A stretch of 64,000 nucleotides of DNA from Micromonospora sediminicola (GCF_900089585.1 NZ_FLRH01000003.1:1287001-1351000), one strand, 5' to 3'; shown: positions 9,052 through 17,272, numbered from the stretch's first letter. Notes: generated from the letters alone by a model not told the origin. Numbers and translations: made by a program.

Positions 9052-10695
9052 TCACCCACCCAGCACGATCCGCGCCATCCCGTCCAACGCCGGGTTGTCG
9101 GGATCCCAGTAGCCGGTGTGGCCGTGCGGGGCGCTGGGGAAGCGCCGGCCGCCGAAGCCCGGGCCGCTCGGGTCTTCGCCGAACCACAGTCGCCCGGCGT
9201 GCGGGTCGAGCGCGGCCAGCGCCGGACCGAGCGGCGTGCCGGCCAGCAGGGTCCGGCGGGCCAGTTCGTCCGGTGGACGGGCCAGCCGGATGACGTCGTC
9301 GGGCGCGGTCGCCGCCCACACCTGCCCGGCCGGCATCCGCAGCTCGGTGGCGTGGTCGACGCCCACCCCCGGGGACCCCACGAAGACCAGCGCGTCGGCG
9401 CCCAGGCCGTGGTCCCGGGCGGCGGTGCCGACCACCACGGAGCCGTAGCTGTGCCCGAGCACGGTCTGCCGGGCCGGCGGTCCCTCGTGCGTGGCCCGCA
9501 ACCCCTCCTGGAAGCGGTGCAGCGCCGGCCCGGCGTCCTCGGCCTGCCGGGCGCCGGCCGCCTCGGTGAGCCGGTCCGGCGCGTCGTAGTCCAGCCAGAG
9601 CACCGCCGCCGTCTCCGCGCCCGGCCCGATCGCGGCGCACCGCTGGAGCACCCGGGCGGCCCGCCTCAGCTCGGCCGGCGCGTCGGCGAGGTCCGAGGTC
9701 ATGCCCGGCACGTAGGTCAGCACCGCGCCGGCCCGGTCCGGGTTGCCGAGCGCCACCACCGCCCGCCCGTCCCCGGCCGGGTCGAGACCCAACAGGTACG
9801 CCCGTGGCGCCCCGGGCGCGGCGAGCCGCTCGGCCAACCCGTCGAGCCCGCGCAGCGCCGCCTCCACCCCGGCCAGCCGGGCGCGGCGGGCCACCTCGAA
9901 CGGCGCCGCCGGCAACGGGCGGGACAGCGCGATCCGACGGGCGAGCAGCTCCTCCCGCCGGTCGGCGAGCAGGAGCCGGTTGGCCTGGTCGCGGGCGGTC
10001 ACGGGCACCCCGTCGAGCCGGCCCACCCGGCCCGGCTCCCGCCCGACCAGCCACCGCCGTTCGGCCGGGCTCAGGCCGGCCCACCAGCGGCTCACCTCGG
10101 CCGGCCCGGCGCCCGGCCCGGGCCGCCAGGCCGGTGGCACGCTCACCCAGCCGCGTGCCGCCGCCGTGGTCAGCTCGGCCAGCCGGCCGGCGGCCTCCCG
10201 GTCCGCCGCGCCGGCCAGGGTCAGCGCGTCCCGGATCCCGGCCCGTGCGCGCACCACCGCCGGGCCGGCCTGGTCGACGGGCCGGCCGGGAGGCGACCGG
10301 ACGGCGCCGTGGCGGTCCACCAGCAGGCCGCCGCTCTCGGCCCGGGCCACCTCGGCGCCGAGCCGGGCCTTCGCGACGCCCAGCCGGGCGCCGAACTCGG
10401 CGAGCGCCTGGTCGGCCTCGACCAACGCCGGCAGCACGTCGGTGAGCGCCGTCCGCAGCTCTCCGATCCGCCGCTGCGCGGCCGTGGACGCCGCACCGGT
10501 CCAGCCCGGGCGGAGTTTCTCGACCCGGGCGGTCAGCCCGTCGGCCCGGCGGCGCACCGGGCCGGCGAGGCCACGCCAGGCCGCGCCGGCGGCGGGCCAC
10601 GCGACCGGGTCGGCCCGCCAGAGCTGCGCGTAGCCGGCCGGTGCGTCCCGGTCCGGGGCGGAGGCCGGCGCGGGGCGCGAACGCGGGGCGCTCAC
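9052..10695 (-). CDS. DUF1023 alpha/beta-hydrolase
   Basis: A 547-residue protein. Residues 1-280 are helical and Ala/Arg-rich. The C-terminal half is an alpha/beta-hydrolase of the DUF1023 type, with the nucleophile elbow VLGHSYGSVVVG (about residue 415) and the family ending GHTGYWDPDNPALDGM. The helical N-terminus resembles WXG100-like regions seen in secreted actinobacterial proteins. The GTG start overlaps the stop of the upstream EspC-like gene (GTGA), indicating translational coupling. Members are probably esterases or lipases linked to type VII secretion; that role is inferred from gene pairing. No signal peptide was seen, consistent with type VII rather than Sec export. Confidence 0.8.
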   Translation of the reverse strand: MSAPRSRPAPASAPDRDAPAGYAQLWRADPVAWPAAGAAWRGLAGPVRRRADGLTARVEKLRPGWTGAASTAAQRRIGELRTALTDVLPALVEADQALAEFGARLGVAKARLGAEVARAESGGLLVDRHGAVRSPPGRPVDQAGPAVVRARAGIRDALTLAGAADREAAGRLAELTTAAARGWVSVPPAWRPGPGAGPAEVSRWWAGLSPAERRWLVGREPGRVGRLDGVPVTARDQANRLLLADRREELLARRIALSRPLPAAPFEVARRARLAGVEAALRGLDGLAERLAAPGAPRAYLLGLDPAGDGRAVVALGNPDRAGAVLTYVPGMTSDLADAPAELRRAARVLQRCAAIGPGAETAAVLWLDYDAPDRLTEAAGARQAEDAGPALHRFQEGLRATHEGPPARQTVLGHSYGSVVVGTAARDHGLGADALVFVGSPGVGVDHATELRMPAGQVWAATAPDDVIRLARPPDELARRTLLAGTPLGPALAALDPHAGRLWFGEDPSGPGFGGRRFPSAPHGHTGYWDPDNPALDGMARIVLGG

Positions 10696-10994
10696 CGGGA
10701 GATCCCGGCGAGGCGGTGGGCGGCCCGGTCGTCCACCGCGTCGTAGCCGTCGGCCCCGGCGCGCAACGCCTCGGCGGTGTCGGCGACCCGGGCCGCCAGC
10801 GTGCCCGACCAGCGCCGCACCGCCGCCTCCAGGTCGGCCAGCGCACCGCCCGACCGCCAGCCGTCCGCCGGTGCCACCAGCAGCGGTTCCGACGCCTCGC
10901 CCGACACACCGGCCAGCCGGCGCGCGTCGTCGCCCAGTTCCCGCGCCACCGCCCGCAGCAGCTCCGGATCGACGTCGAACGGCTCCTCCACCAC
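10692..10994 (-). CDS. EspC/WXG100-like type VII secretion-associated protein
   Basis: About 100 residues, nearly all helical. DGWRSGG near residue 45 sits between two helices like the WXG turn, and GYDAVDD near residue 85 supplies a YxxxD motif, the known type VII secretion signal. The opening DPELLRAVARELGDDARRL resembles EspC-type proteins (PF10824). The GTG at 10994 follows GGGGAGGGCAC; an adjacent GTG at 10991 is possible. It overlaps the downstream DUF1023 gene by four bases, so the two probably form a partner or carrier-effector unit. No ESX machinery genes lie in this window. Confidence 0.7.
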   Translation of the reverse strand: MVEEPFDVDPELLRAVARELGDDARRLAGVSGEASEPLLVAPADGWRSGGALADLEAAVRRWSGTLAARVADTAEALRAGADGYDAVDDRAAHRLAGISR

Positions 10995-11044
10995 GTGCCC
11001 TCCCCGCCTCGGCCGGCCCCACCGGCCGGCTCCGCACGGCGACG

Positions 11045-11050
11045 ACGCTA
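11045..11050 (-). promoter_or_regulatory. Candidate -10 box TAGCGT for the EspC/DUF1023 pair
   Basis: TAGCGT on the minus strand fits TANNNT and lies about 50 bases upstream of the GTG, leaving room for a short leader with the GGGGAGGG ribosome-binding site. No convincing -35 was found. Confidence 0.3.
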
Positions 11051-11078
11051 GGCGGAACGGCGGTGGCGTCGTCGACCC

Positions 11079-11105
11079 TGTGGACAACGGGCGAGGTTTT
11101 CCACA
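11079..11105. repeat. Facing DnaA-box-like sequences
   Basis: TGTGGACAA at 11079-11087 is the complement of TTGTCCACA, the high-GC actinobacterial DnaA box. TTTTCCACA at 11097-11105 is a one-mismatch box in the other orientation, nine bases away. Together with the flanking CC/GG they form an inverted repeat. They may be regulatory DnaA sites or simply a hairpin. Confidence 0.35.
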
Positions 11106-11143
11106 GGCGCGTTCGTGGGCCGGTTGCGGGCACCTGCCGCCGG

Positions 11144-11149
11144 TAGGGT
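11144..11149 (+). promoter_or_regulatory. Candidate -10 box TAGGGT for nnrD
   Basis: TAGGGT matches TANNNT and lies about 100 bases before the nnrD ATG, giving a leader of roughly 90 nt. The nearest -35-like hexamer (TTGCGG) is only 14 bases away, so this call is weak. Confidence 0.3.
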
Positions 11150-11246
11150 GAGGCCTGATCGAGACCCGCACGCGGGCCCTCGGTCGACCGTCGGCACGGT
11201 GGTCGACACGCCGGACGGGCGGCACGACGAAACGGGACGGGGTGGC

Positions 11247-12716
11247 ATGAGACCGGTGTGGCGGGTCGCTGACGTTCGCGCGGCGGAGGCGGGTCTGATG
11301 GCCACCCTCCCGGCCGGGGCGTTGATGCACCGGGCCGCGGCCGGGCTGGCCCGGCGGTGCGCGCTGCTGCTCGGCGACCGGGGCGGCGTCTACGGCGCCC
11401 GGGTCCTGCTGCTGGTCGGCTCCGGCGACAACGGCGGCGACGCGCTCTACGCGGGCGCGCACCTGGCCCGCCGGGGCGTCGCGGTCGCGGCGCTGCTCCT
11501 CACCCCCGGGCGGGCGCACGCCGACGGTCTGGCCGCGCTGCGTGCCGCCGGCGGGCGGGTGGTCGACCGGCCGCCCGCCGTGGTCGACCTGGTGCTCGAC
11601 GGCATCGTGGGCATCGGCGGCACCGGTGGTCTGCGGGAGACCGCCGAGCAGCTCGCGGCGAGCCTGGCCGAGCGTTGTGGACGCGACGGCACGCGCGCCA
11701 CGGTGGTCGCGGTGGACGTGCCGAGCGGCGTCGCGGTCGACACCGGGCACGTCCCGCTGACCGACGCCGGCCGGCCCTGCGCCGTCCGCGCCGACGTGAC
11801 CGTGGCCTTCGGCGCGCTCAAGCCGGCCCTGGTGGTCGGCCCGGCCGCCGCGCTGGCCGGGCAGGTCGAGCTGGTCGACATCGGGCTGACGCCGTGGCTG
11901 CGCGGCTCGCCCGCGCTCCGGGTGACCGAGTGGTCGGACGTGGTCGACTGGTGGCCCGCGCTCGGCCCGGCGTCGGAGAAATACTCGCGGGGCGTGGTCG
12001 GGGTGGCCACCGGGTCGGCCACCTATCCGGGCGCGGCGGTGCTCTCGGTCGGCGGTGCGCTGGCCGGTCCCACCGGCCTGGTCCGCTACGCCGGGGGCGC
12101 CCGCGCCGAAGTGGTCCACCAGCACCCGTCGGTGATCGCCACCGGCCGGGTCGCCGACGCCGGCCGGGTGCAGGCCTGGGTCTGCGGGTCCGGGCTCGGC
12201 ACCGGCGAGGAGTCCGCCGCCGAGCTGCGCGCGGTGCTGGCCGCGCCGGTGCCGGTGGTGCTGGACGCCGACGCGTTGACCCTGCTCGTCGACGGCAAGC
12301 TGGCCGACCGGCTGCGCGGCCGGGACGCCCCGATCGTGGTGACCCCGCACGACCGGGAATACGCCCGGCTCTGCGGCGAGATGCCGGGGGAGGACCGGGT
12401 CTCGGCGGCGCTGCGGCTGGCCGCCTGGATGAACGCGGTGGTGCTGCTGAAGGGTGATCGGACGATCGTCGGCACGCCCGACGGGCGGGCGTACGTCAAC
12501 CCGACCGGCACCCCGGTGCTGGCCACCGGTGGCACCGGCGACGTGCTGGCCGGGCTGCTCGGCTCGCTGCTCGCCGGCGGTCTGGCCCCCGAGCGGGCGG
12601 CCGCCGCCGCGGCGTACCTGCACGGGCTGGCCGGTCGGGAGGCGGCGCGCGGCGGCCCGGTGACCGCACCCGACGTGGCCGCCGCGTTGCGCCCGGTGCT
12701 GGCCCGACTGGGCTGA
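11247..12716 (+). CDS. nnrD: Bifunctional NAD(P)HX epimerase/dehydratase
   Basis: A 489-residue two-domain repair enzyme. The N-terminal YjeF_N domain (about 1-210, with GSGDNGGDALYAG) epimerises the R and S forms of damaged hydrated NAD(P)H. The C-terminal ribokinase-like domain (about 225-489, with VTPHDREYARL, LKGDRTIV and ATGGTGDVLAG) is the ADP/ATP-dependent dehydratase that restores NAD(P)H. The ATG at 11247 gives MRPVWRVADVRAAE, the usual N-terminus. It lies just upstream of alr, as nnrD and alr are close in mycobacteria. Both active-site motifs are intact. Confidence 0.92.
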   Translation: MRPVWRVADVRAAEAGLMATLPAGALMHRAAAGLARRCALLLGDRGGVYGARVLLLVGSGDNGGDALYAGAHLARRGVAVAALLLTPGRAHADGLAALRAAGGRVVDRPPAVVDLVLDGIVGIGGTGGLRETAEQLAASLAERCGRDGTRATVVAVDVPSGVAVDTGHVPLTDAGRPCAVRADVTVAFGALKPALVVGPAAALAGQVELVDIGLTPWLRGSPALRVTEWSDVVDWWPALGPASEKYSRGVVGVATGSATYPGAAVLSVGGALAGPTGLVRYAGGARAEVVHQHPSVIATGRVADAGRVQAWVCGSGLGTGEESAAELRAVLAAPVPVVLDADALTLLVDGKLADRLRGRDAPIVVTPHDREYARLCGEMPGEDRVSAALRLAAWMNAVVLLKGDRTIVGTPDGRAYVNPTGTPVLATGGTGDVLAGLLGSLLAGGLAPERAAAAAAYLHGLAGREAARGGPVTAPDVAAALRPVLARLG

Positions 12717-12777
12717 TCCGGGCGCGGCCCGTGACGCCGGCCGCGCGGCTCACGGCCACGATGATCACCGGCGGAAG

Positions 12778-12783
12778 TAGGCT
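12778..12783 (+). promoter_or_regulatory. -10 box TAGGCT, leaderless start of alr
   Basis: TAGGCT is followed by six bases and the alr ATG at 12790. No ribosome-binding site is present. Confidence 0.55.
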
Positions 12784-12789
12784 GGGGGT

Positions 12790-13908
12790 ATGTGGCAGTC
12801 GGAGGTGCGCGTCGATCTCGACGCGATCCGGGAGAACGTGGCCCGGCTCAAGGCCGGCACCAGCGCCGAGCTGATGGCGGTGGTGAAGGCCGACGGATAC
12901 GGGCACGGCATGGTGCCGGCGGCCCGCGCGGCGCTCGACGCCGGGGCGGACCAGCTCGGCGTCTGCACCCTGGACGAGGCGCTCCGGCTGCGCCAGGAGG
13001 GGATCACCGCGCCGGTCCTGGCCTGGCTGCTCGATCCGGGCCTGCCGCTGCACGACGGCATCGCGGTCGGGGTCGACCTGGGCTGCGCCAGCCTTCCCCA
13101 GCTCGACGAGATGATCGAGGCGAGCCGCCGGGCCGACCGCCCGGCCCGGCTGCACCTCAAGATCGACACCGGGTTGTCCCGGGGCGGGGCCACCGTGGCC
13201 GACTGGCCCACCCTGCTGGAGGCCGCCGCGAAGGCCCAGGCCGACGGTCTGGTCGAGGTGGTCGGCGTGTGGAGCCACTTCGTGTACGCGGACTCACCCG
13301 GCCATCCCACCACCGACCGCCAGCTCGCCGTCTTCCGCGAAGGGCTGGAGATGGTGACCCGCGCCGGCCTGCGGCCCCGCTACCGCCACCTGGCCAACTC
13401 GGCGGCCACGCTGACCCGGCCGGACACCCACTTCGACCTGGTCCGTCCCGGCATCGCGGTCTACGGTCTGTCGCCGATCGCGGGCGAGCGGTTCGGCCTG
13501 CGGCCCGCGATGACGGCCCGGGCCCGGGTGATGCTGACCAAGCGGGTACCGGCCGGCACCGGCGTCTCCTACGGCCACACCTACCTCACCGAGAACGAGA
13601 GCAACCTGGCGGTGGTGCCGCTGGGCTACGCCGACGGGGTGCCCCGGCACGCCTCGAACACCGGTCCGGTGCTGCTCGCCGGCGAGCGGCGGACCATCTC
13701 GGGGCGGGTCTGCATGGACCAGTTCGTGGTCGACTGCGGCGACGACGAGGTGGCCGCCGGGGACGTGGTGACGCTGTTCGGCAGCGGCGCGGACGGTGAG
13801 CCCACCGCCGACGACTGGGCCGAGGCGGTCGGCACCATCAACTACGAGATCGTGACCCGCTTCGGTGGGGTGCGGGTGCCCCGCGTCTACGACGGCGAGC
13901 GCGTATGA
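12790..13908 (+). CDS. alr: Alanine racemase
   Basis: A 372-residue fold-type III PLP enzyme that interconverts L- and D-alanine for peptidoglycan. The PLP lysine is in MAVVKADGYGHG (about residue 38) and the second catalytic base Tyr in GVSYGHTYLTENE (about residue 260). Substrate and PLP contacts include HLKIDTGLSRGG, HLANSAA, VRPGIAVYGLSP and VCMDQFVVD. It is full length. It heads an overlapping run with the next two genes (ATGA overlap at 13905-13908), so alr, the hydrolase gene and tsaE are probably one transcript starting at the leaderless box. Confidence 0.96.
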   Translation: MWQSEVRVDLDAIRENVARLKAGTSAELMAVVKADGYGHGMVPAARAALDAGADQLGVCTLDEALRLRQEGITAPVLAWLLDPGLPLHDGIAVGVDLGCASLPQLDEMIEASRRADRPARLHLKIDTGLSRGGATVADWPTLLEAAAKAQADGLVEVVGVWSHFVYADSPGHPTTDRQLAVFREGLEMVTRAGLRPRYRHLANSAATLTRPDTHFDLVRPGIAVYGLSPIAGERFGLRPAMTARARVMLTKRVPAGTGVSYGHTYLTENESNLAVVPLGYADGVPRHASNTGPVLLAGERRTISGRVCMDQFVVDCGDDEVAAGDVVTLFGSGADGEPTADDWAEAVGTINYEIVTRFGGVRVPRVYDGERV

Positions 13909-14990
13909 ACCTGCGGGTGCCCCGTCCGCGCAGCGCCGCCGGCAAGGTCGCCGGCCTGGTCGGCGCGGCCGTCGGGGTGGCCGCGGCCGGGCTCGCGGCG
14001 GGCGTGGTCAGCGAGCGGGTGCTGGTCCGCCGGCTCAAGAACGACCCCGCCGACCGGTACGCCCACGAGGTCTTCGACCAGCAGCGCTACGACGAGGCGT
14101 ACGAGCTGGAGATGCCGGACGGCACCGACATCCACGTCGAGGTGGTCGAGCCGACCCGGCCGGTCCCCGGCCGTCCGACGGTCGTGCTGGTGCACGGGTT
14201 CTGCCTGGACATGGGGACCTTCCACTTCCAGCGCAAGCTGCTCACGGAGCGCGGGGACTACCGGGTGGTCGCGTACGACCAGCCGGGGCACGGCCGTTCC
14301 GGGAGGCTGGAGTCCGGCGAGTACGACCTGGTCGCGCTGGGCCGCACGTTGCGCAGGGTGCTCGACGAGGTGGCGCCGGAGGGGCCGCTGGTGCTGGTCG
14401 GGCACTCGATGGGCGGCATGACCATCATGGCGCTCGCCGAGATATACCCGGAGCTGTTCGGCGACCGGGTGGTCGGCACCGTGCTGATGGCCACCTCCGG
14501 CGGCCTGGCCGCGGAGACGAAGCTGGTGGCCCCCGCGCTGCTCGGCCGGGTCGGCGCGCCGGTGCTCTACATGATGAGCAACGCCACCCGCTACGGCGGC
14601 ACGGTGATCGACAAGGCCCGCAGGTCGACGTCGAACGTGGCCTGGCTGCTCACCCGCAAGTACGGCTTCGGCACCCCGAAGCCCAGCCCGGCCCTGGTGT
14701 CGTACGTCGAGACGATGAACTCCCGCACCTCGGCCGACACCGTCACCCGCTACCTGCGCACCCTGGCCACCCACTCGCGCTTCCCGGCGCTGGCCGCGTT
14801 GGCCGGCACGCCCGTGCTGGTGATCGTGGGGGACAAGGACATGATCACGCCGGTGACGCACTCCGAGGAGATCGTCCGGCGGTTGCCGCACGCCGAGTTC
14901 GTGAAGATCCACGACAGCGGGCACGTGGTGATGCTCGAGCACGCGGACGACGTCAACGCGGCGCTGGAAAGGTTCCTGGAATCCCTGTGA
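13905..14990 (+). CDS. Membrane-anchored alpha/beta hydrolase
   Basis: A 361-residue protein. One hydrophobic segment near the N-terminus (about 13-37, GLVGAAVGVAAAGLAAGVV) suggests a signal anchor. The hydrolase fold has VLVHGFCLDMG (oxyanion), the nucleophile elbow GHSMGGMT (Ser near residue 168), Asp in VIVGDKDMITPV and His in IHDSGHVVMLEH. The substrate is unknown; lipase/esterase activity at the membrane is possible. It is sandwiched between alr and tsaE with 4-bp overlaps on both sides, a layout I recall from many Actinobacteria. Confidence 0.88.
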   Translation: MNLRVPRPRSAAGKVAGLVGAAVGVAAAGLAAGVVSERVLVRRLKNDPADRYAHEVFDQQRYDEAYELEMPDGTDIHVEVVEPTRPVPGRPTVVLVHGFCLDMGTFHFQRKLLTERGDYRVVAYDQPGHGRSGRLESGEYDLVALGRTLRRVLDEVAPEGPLVLVGHSMGGMTIMALAEIYPELFGDRVVGTVLMATSGGLAAETKLVAPALLGRVGAPVLYMMSNATRYGGTVIDKARRSTSNVAWLLTRKYGFGTPKPSPALVSYVETMNSRTSADTVTRYLRTLATHSRFPALAALAGTPVLVIVGDKDMITPVTHSEEIVRRLPHAEFVKIHDSGHVVMLEHADDVNAALERFLESL

Positions 14991-15463
14991 CGGTGGAGCT
15001 GACGACCCTCGACGACACGCACCGGTTCGGCCGCCGGCTGGCCGGCGTGCTGCGCGCCGGCGACCTGCTGCTGCTCAGCGGCCCGCTGGGGGCCGGCAAG
15101 ACCGCGCTGACCCAGGGCATCGGCGCCGGCCTCGGCGTCCGCGGGGACATCACCTCGCCCACGTTCGTCATCGCCCGGGTGCACCGGCCGGATCCGGCGC
15201 GGGGCGGCCGGGTGACGCTGGTGCACGCCGACGCCTACCGGCTGGGGGAGTCCGCCGACCCGCGCGCCGAGATCGACGACCTCGACCTGGACGCCTCGGT
15301 GGACGAGGCGGTCACCGTGGTGGAGTGGGGCGAGGGGATGGTCGAGCAACTGGTCGACGCGCACCTGCGGGTGCGCATCGACCGGCGCGACGACGACACC
15401 CGGGTGATCACCCTGGAACCGGTCGGCGGCGACTGGGCGGCGAGGCTGGCGACCCTCGACTGA
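14987..15463 (+). CDS. tsaE: tRNA threonylcarbamoyladenosine biosynthesis ATPase TsaE
   Basis: A 158-residue P-loop ATPase of the TsaB-TsaD-TsaE complex that installs t6A at position 37 of ANN-decoding tRNAs. The Walker A motif is SGPLGAGKTALTQG (about residues 33-46), followed by ITSPTFVIARVH and the family VEWGEGM. The GTG start lies inside the hydrolase stop (GTGA), so it is translated by coupling. The partner genes tsaB and tsaD lie 1.8 kb downstream, separated by ung and an HTH gene. Confidence 0.93.
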   Translation: MTVELTTLDDTHRFGRRLAGVLRAGDLLLLSGPLGAGKTALTQGIGAGLGVRGDITSPTFVIARVHRPDPARGGRVTLVHADAYRLGESADPRAEIDDLDLDASVDEAVTVVEWGEGMVEQLVDAHLRVRIDRRDDDTRVITLEPVGGDWAARLATLD

Positions 15464-15516
15464 GCGTTGTCGTACCCGCTGCCTAGAGTCCCGGGGACGA
15501 CTGCGAAAGGTTGCCG

Positions 15517-16218
15517 ATGCCCGACGACGCCCCCGCCCTCGACCTGTTGGCGCTCCTGCCCGAGCCGTGGCGGGAGGCGATCGCCCCGCACCTCGACCCG
15601 GCCCGCACCGCGGCGCTGGCCGAGTTCGTCGCCCGGGAGTACGCGACCGCCACGGTCTTCCCCCCGCTGGAGGACCTGTTCTCGGCCTACCGCCTGTGCG
15701 GGCCGGCGCAGACGCGGGTGCTCATCCTCGGGCAGGACCCCTACCACAAGGCGGGGCAGGCGCACGGGCTGAGCTTCAGCGTGCGCGAGGGCGTGACGGT
15801 GCCGCCGTCGCTGCGCAACGTCTTCAAGGAGCTGGGCGAGGACCTGGGCGTGCCGAAGCCGCGCAGCGGCAACCTCGACGGCTGGGCGGCGCAGGGCGTG
15901 TTGCTGCTCAACTCGGTGCTCACGGTCCGCCAGGCCACGCCGGGCTCGCACGCCAACCGGGGCTGGGAGGAGTTCACCGACGCCACCATCAGGGCGCTCG
16001 ACGCGCTCGACCAGCGGGTGGTGTTCCTGCTGTGGGGCGGCTACGCCCGCAAGAAGGCGGCGCTGGTCACCAACCCGCGGCACGTGGTGCTGGAGGCCGG
16101 GCACCCGAGCCCGATGAACCCGAAGGGCTTCCTCGGCAGCCGCCCGTTCAGCGCGGCCAACAAGGCGCTCGCCGACGCCGGCCTGCCCACCGTCGACTGG
16201 GAACGCTCAGCCGGCTGA
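15517..16218 (+). CDS. ung: Uracil-DNA glycosylase, family 1
   Basis: A 233-residue UDG that removes uracil from DNA. Signature motifs are intact: GQDPYH with the catalytic Asp, LLLNSVLTV, and the HPSPMNPKGF Leu-loop motif with catalytic His. The ATG at 15517 is preceded by GAAAGG six bases away, better than the in-frame TTG at 15511. A -10-like TAGAGT at 15484-15489 suggests its own promoter and a leader of about 20 nt. It overlaps the convergent HTH gene by 12 bases at the 3' end. Confidence 0.95.
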   Translation: MPDDAPALDLLALLPEPWREAIAPHLDPARTAALAEFVAREYATATVFPPLEDLFSAYRLCGPAQTRVLILGQDPYHKAGQAHGLSFSVREGVTVPPSLRNVFKELGEDLGVPKPRSGNLDGWAAQGVLLLNSVLTVRQATPGSHANRGWEEFTDATIRALDALDQRVVFLLWGGYARKKAALVTNPRHVVLEAGHPSPMNPKGFLGSRPFSAANKALADAGLPTVDWERSAG

Positions 16219-16932
16219 CCCGTCCGGCGCCTCGCCGGCTGCGGCGAGGCGCCGCCGGTGCCGGCGGAGCAGCTCGGCCGTGCGCGGGTCCGTCACCTCG
16301 ATCTCGACCAGTGGCTCGACCGGGTACGCACGCTCTCCGAGGCGGATCTCGACGGGCTCGGGCAGCTCCTCGCACATCCGGGCGCGCAGCTCGCCGTAGC
16401 GGGTGAGCCAGCGGTGCTCGCCCGGTTCGTTGGGTTCCGGGTGCACTCCGCCCCACTCCTCCCAGCGTGCGTTCCACCGCTGCGCGTGGGCCCGCTCCAG
16501 CCACTTGGTGAAGCGGGGGGCGTCCCGCCACCGCACCGCGATCTCGACCGCGTCCACCGGCAGCGGAGCGCCCTGGAGCAGGGCCGCCGTGCCGCCGGTC
16601 AGCACGTACGGCAGGTCGCCCAGGGCGTCGATGATCCGGTCCAGCCCGAGATCCGCGATCCGCTCGGGCAGGGCGGTCCCGGCCGCCTCGTCGAGCGTCG
16701 CGTCGAGGTGGCTGTCGAGCGGCTCCACCTCGATTCGGAGCTGGCGCCCGAGCGCGCCGAGCAGCCGTTCCACGGTCGGCAGGCTCGGTAGCCGGTCGCC
16801 ACGCTCGATCCGGGCGACGGCGGCCTGGCTCAGGCCGACCCGCCCGGCCAGCGCCTGCTGGGTGAGCCCCGCGTGCTCCCGCTCGTGCCGGAGGGTGCGG
16901 GCCACCTGCCCGGCGAGGCGACTCTCGGTCAT
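16207..16932 (-). CDS. XRE-type HTH protein with nucleotidyltransferase-like C-terminal domain
   Basis: A 241-residue protein. Residues 11-62 are a Cro/CI helix-turn-helix (LTQQALAGRVGLSQAAVARIERG). Residues 108-150 contain YVLTGGTAALLQG and then VDAVEIAV, recalling the GG...G...DxD core of minimal nucleotidyltransferases such as AbiEii, but the usual second Asp is not in its place. It may be a regulator with a dead enzymatic fold or a one-protein toxin-antitoxin relative; neither is established. A strong palindromic operator lies 25 bp upstream of the start, suggesting autoregulation. It is convergent with ung with a 12-bp overlap. Confidence 0.7.
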   Translation of the reverse strand: MTESRLAGQVARTLRHEREHAGLTQQALAGRVGLSQAAVARIERGDRLPSLPTVERLLGALGRQLRIEVEPLDSHLDATLDEAAGTALPERIADLGLDRIIDALGDLPYVLTGGTAALLQGAPLPVDAVEIAVRWRDAPRFTKWLERAHAQRWNARWEEWGGVHPEPNEPGEHRWLTRYGELRARMCEELPEPVEIRLGERAYPVEPLVEIEVTDPRTAELLRRHRRRLAAAGEAPDGSAG

Positions 16933-16957
16933 CCCGGGAGGATGGCACGTCGGTTCC

Positions 16958-17005
16958 GAGCGATATACCGCTCAGTCATAAATATGACCCAGCGGTATAT
17001 CGCTC
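16958..17005. promoter_or_regulatory. Double-dyad operator upstream of the HTH gene
   Basis: A perfect 15-bp inverted repeat (GAGCGATATACCGCT at 16958-16972, its complement at 16991-17005) flanks an AT-rich centre with TCATA/TATGA. Each arm holds AGCGATATACCGCT, itself a near-palindrome, so the site reads as two head-to-head operators. It stands out from the GC-rich background and lies 25 bp upstream of the HTH gene. Confidence 0.65.
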
Positions 17006-17079
17006 TCGAAGGGTGCCGTGACCCGACGGCGTCACCGTCCGGCGCGGGCGCGGGCGCGGGCGACGGCGACGGCGACGGC

Positions 17080-17250
17080 GAAGGCAGGTGGCGGCGAGGA
17101 GCGGGCAGCGAGGGCGAAGGCAGGTGGCGGCGAGGAGCGGGCAGCGAGGGCGAGGGCAGGCGGCGGCGAGGAGCGGGCAGCGAGGGCGAAGGCAGGTGGC
17201 GGCGAGGAGCGGGCAGCGAGGGCGAGGGCAGGCGGCGGTGAGGGCGTGGC
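17080..17250. repeat. 36-bp minisatellite, about 4.8 copies
   Basis: Copies begin at 17080, 17116, 17152, 17188 and a partial one at 17224. Copies 1, 2 and 4 are identical; copy 3 differs at two positions and the partial copy carries the same changes. A run of GGCGAC/GGCGCG trinucleotides precedes them (about 17041-17079). Because the unit is a multiple of three it yields long open frames on both strands, but no start or codon pattern supports a gene. Confidence 0.85.
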
Positions 17251-17272
17251 CTGACCGGCCGGGCGGGACGGC

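Noticed and set aside
7034..10909. 1291-codon open frame on the minus strand across glmS and beyond
   Set aside because: It is antisense to glmS, whose motifs are complete, and runs out of frame through the DUF1023 gene. No recognisable domain.
16873..17241. Open frame coding 12-residue repeats across the minisatellite
   Set aside because: The 36-bp unit is a multiple of three, so open frames arise on both strands by construction. No ribosome-binding site or codon bias supports translation.
17080..17250. CRISPR array
   Set aside because: The units are directly adjacent with no unique spacers, and no cas genes are near.
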